NCBI GenBank assembly: GCA_011052055.1
Contig: DRJW01000316.1
Location: 1 to 5,451, forward strand
DNA from: Nitrospirota bacterium
GTDB lineage: Bacteria; Nitrospinota_A; UBA7883
Length of the DNA: 5,451 nucleotides
Reading direction: 5' to 3'
A program made the translations under genes and the position numbers. The notes under the pieces were generated by a model that saw only the letters and a list, made by a program, of their open reading frames with translations, made no database searches and was not told the origin of the DNA. This document shows, piece after piece, positions 4,388 through 5,451 of this stretch (within the stretch, counting starts at the first letter, position 1; each line of letters starts with the position of its first letter).

Positions 4388-5451
4388 ATGTCTGACGCTT
4401 ATCTTGTAATGCGCGACGGGCGGGTCTTCGCCGGGAAATCTTTTGGCGCCGTCGGCGAGGCTTCCGGCGAAGTTGTCTTTAACACGGCTATGACCGGATA
4501 CCAGGAGATTCTCACCGATCCCTCGTATGAAGGGCAGATCGTGAGCATGACCTATCCTTTGATCGGCAACGTGGGAGTTAACGATGAGGATGTAGAGTCT
4601 CGTAAACCTTTTGTTCGCGGGTTTATCGTAAAAGAAGAGAGCGCGATCACGTCTAACTGGCGGCGGCGCAAACCGCTGGGGACTTATCTTAAAGAGAACA
4701 GCGTCGTCGGCATACAGGGGATAGACACACGCGCGCTGACCCGGCATATCAGAAAAAAAGGCGCCATGCCGGGGATCATAAACAGCGATGGCGGTGATGC
4801 AGACGATATCAAAAAAAGAGCCGCCCGCCTGAAGGGGCTCGACGGAGTGGACTGTGTGAAACGAGTCACTTGCAAACAGGCGTACTTGTGGAGCGGCGGC
4901 CTGTGGGAGCTGAAATCTGGTTTCGCGCCAGGCTCCGATAAACCGAAGTTTAATGTCGTAGCCGTCGATCTTGGAATCAAACAGAACATCCTGCGCAACT
5001 TCGATGATATAGGCGCGCAAGTTACCGTGGTTCCCGCAAACACCGGCGCCGACGAAATATTGAGCCGCGATCCTGACGGTGTTTTTTTAAGCAACGGGCC
5101 GGGCGACCCGTCAGCGGTGACATATGTCATAGAAACCGTGAAAAAATTGATCGGCGTCAAACCGGTTTTCGGCATCTGCCTGGGGCACCAGATAATATGC
5201 CTCGCGTTGGGCGCCAGGACGTATAAACTGAAATTCGGCCATCATGGCGCCAACCACCCGGTGATGGATCTTTCCACAAAAAAAGTGGAGATAACCTCCC
5301 AGAACCACAACTTCGCCGTCGATCCAGATTCTCTTCCCGGCGGCCTTAAGCTTACCCATTTAAACCTGAATGATCGGACGGTGGAGGGTGTGACAAGCAG
5401 GACGATGGCCGTTTTCAGCGTCCAATACCATCCCGAAGCCTCACCCGGCCC
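4388..5451 (+). CDS. carA: Carbamoyl-phosphate synthase small (glutaminase) subunit, 3' end outside window
   Basis: CarA hydrolyses glutamine and passes ammonia to CarB, which makes carbamoyl phosphate for pyrimidines and arginine. The frame is open from 4388 to the window edge: 354 whole codons and two bases, ending in the conserved HPEASPGP, so perhaps 20-30 residues are missing. The N-terminal CarB-binding domain (about 1-150) shows GEVVFNTAMTGYQEILTDPSY and GIDTRALTRHIR. A class I glutamine amidotransferase domain starts near 188 with VVAVDLGIKQNILR. The triad is complete: C264 in FGICLGHQ, H348 and E350 in YHPEASPGP. SNGPGDP (235-241), GANHPV (287-292) and SQNHNFAVD (304-312) are also present. 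H286 in FGHHGANHP stands where Arg is more common. It begins 18 bases after pyrC with its own ribosome site and is surely in the same operon; carB would be expected next. Truncation is only the window end, not a pseudogene. Confidence 0.97.
   Translation, partial: MSDAYLVMRDGRVFAGKSFGAVGEASGEVVFNTAMTGYQEILTDPSYEGQIVSMTYPLIGNVGVNDEDVESRKPFVRGFIVKEESAITSNWRRRKPLGTYLKENSVVGIQGIDTRALTRHIRKKGAMPGIINSDGGDADDIKKRAARLKGLDGVDCVKRVTCKQAYLWSGGLWELKSGFAPGSDKPKFNVVAVDLGIKQNILRNFDDIGAQVTVVPANTGADEILSRDPDGVFLSNGPGDPSAVTYVIETVKKLIGVKPVFGICLGHQIICLALGARTYKLKFGHHGANHPVMDLSTKKVEITSQNHNFAVDPDSLPGGLKLTHLNLNDRTVEGVTSRTMAVFSVQYHPEASPG

Noticed and set aside
4376..5020. Open frame of 214 codons on the minus strand
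   Set aside because: It is fully opposite carA, which carries all family motifs in the + frame; the antisense product resembles no protein I know.
5443..5451. carA lacking a stop codon, as a truncated pseudogene
   Set aside because: The frame is simply cut by the window edge inside the conserved C-terminal motif; there is no internal stop or frameshift.

Overview
The window carries the front of a bacterial de novo pyrimidine (UMP) biosynthesis operon on the + strand, with two accessory genes before it. The operon reads pyrR (1548-2168), pyrB (2161-3105), pyrC (3098-4369), carA (4388 to the window end, incomplete). Its DNA is roughly 50-60% GC in the stretches I counted. The gene order, a stand-alone class I (zinc) dihydroorotase beside ATCase without pyrI, and a separate carA suggest a Gram-negative bacterium of the Desulfobacterota/Nitrospinota kind. 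That placement is inference from gene order and general feel, not from a marker gene.

Region 1 (1-963): an AT-rich gene for a 318-residue protein that I cannot assign to a named family. Its centre has the residue layout of a PD-(D/E)XK nuclease core, and its composition differs sharply from the operon, so it looks acquired. Region 2 (964-1314): 33 bases of convergent spacer, then a minus-strand gene for a small exported cysteine-rich protein that I recognise as the eight-cysteine-cluster type. Region 3 (1315-1547): a divergent regulatory region. It holds a perfect match to the PyrR RNA-binding-loop consensus at 1447-1460, about 90 bases before the pyrR start, and overlapping inverted repeats that could form an attenuator.

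Region 4 (1548-5451): the pyr operon. CarA (with CarB, expected just beyond the window) makes carbamoyl phosphate, PyrB condenses it with aspartate, and PyrC closes the ring to dihydroorotate. PyrR senses uridine nucleotides and is expected to bind the leader RNA and shut the operon down when UMP is plentiful. The first three genes overlap by exactly 8 bases at each junction, which suggests translational coupling. All catalytic residues that I could check in PyrB, PyrC and the visible part of CarA are present.

The least ordinary elements are the PyrR-type leader RNA (if the host is indeed Gram-negative), the unassigned nuclease-like gene, and the cysteine-rich secreted protein. I see no CRISPR array, insertion sequence, tRNA or rRNA, and no clear new multi-gene system.
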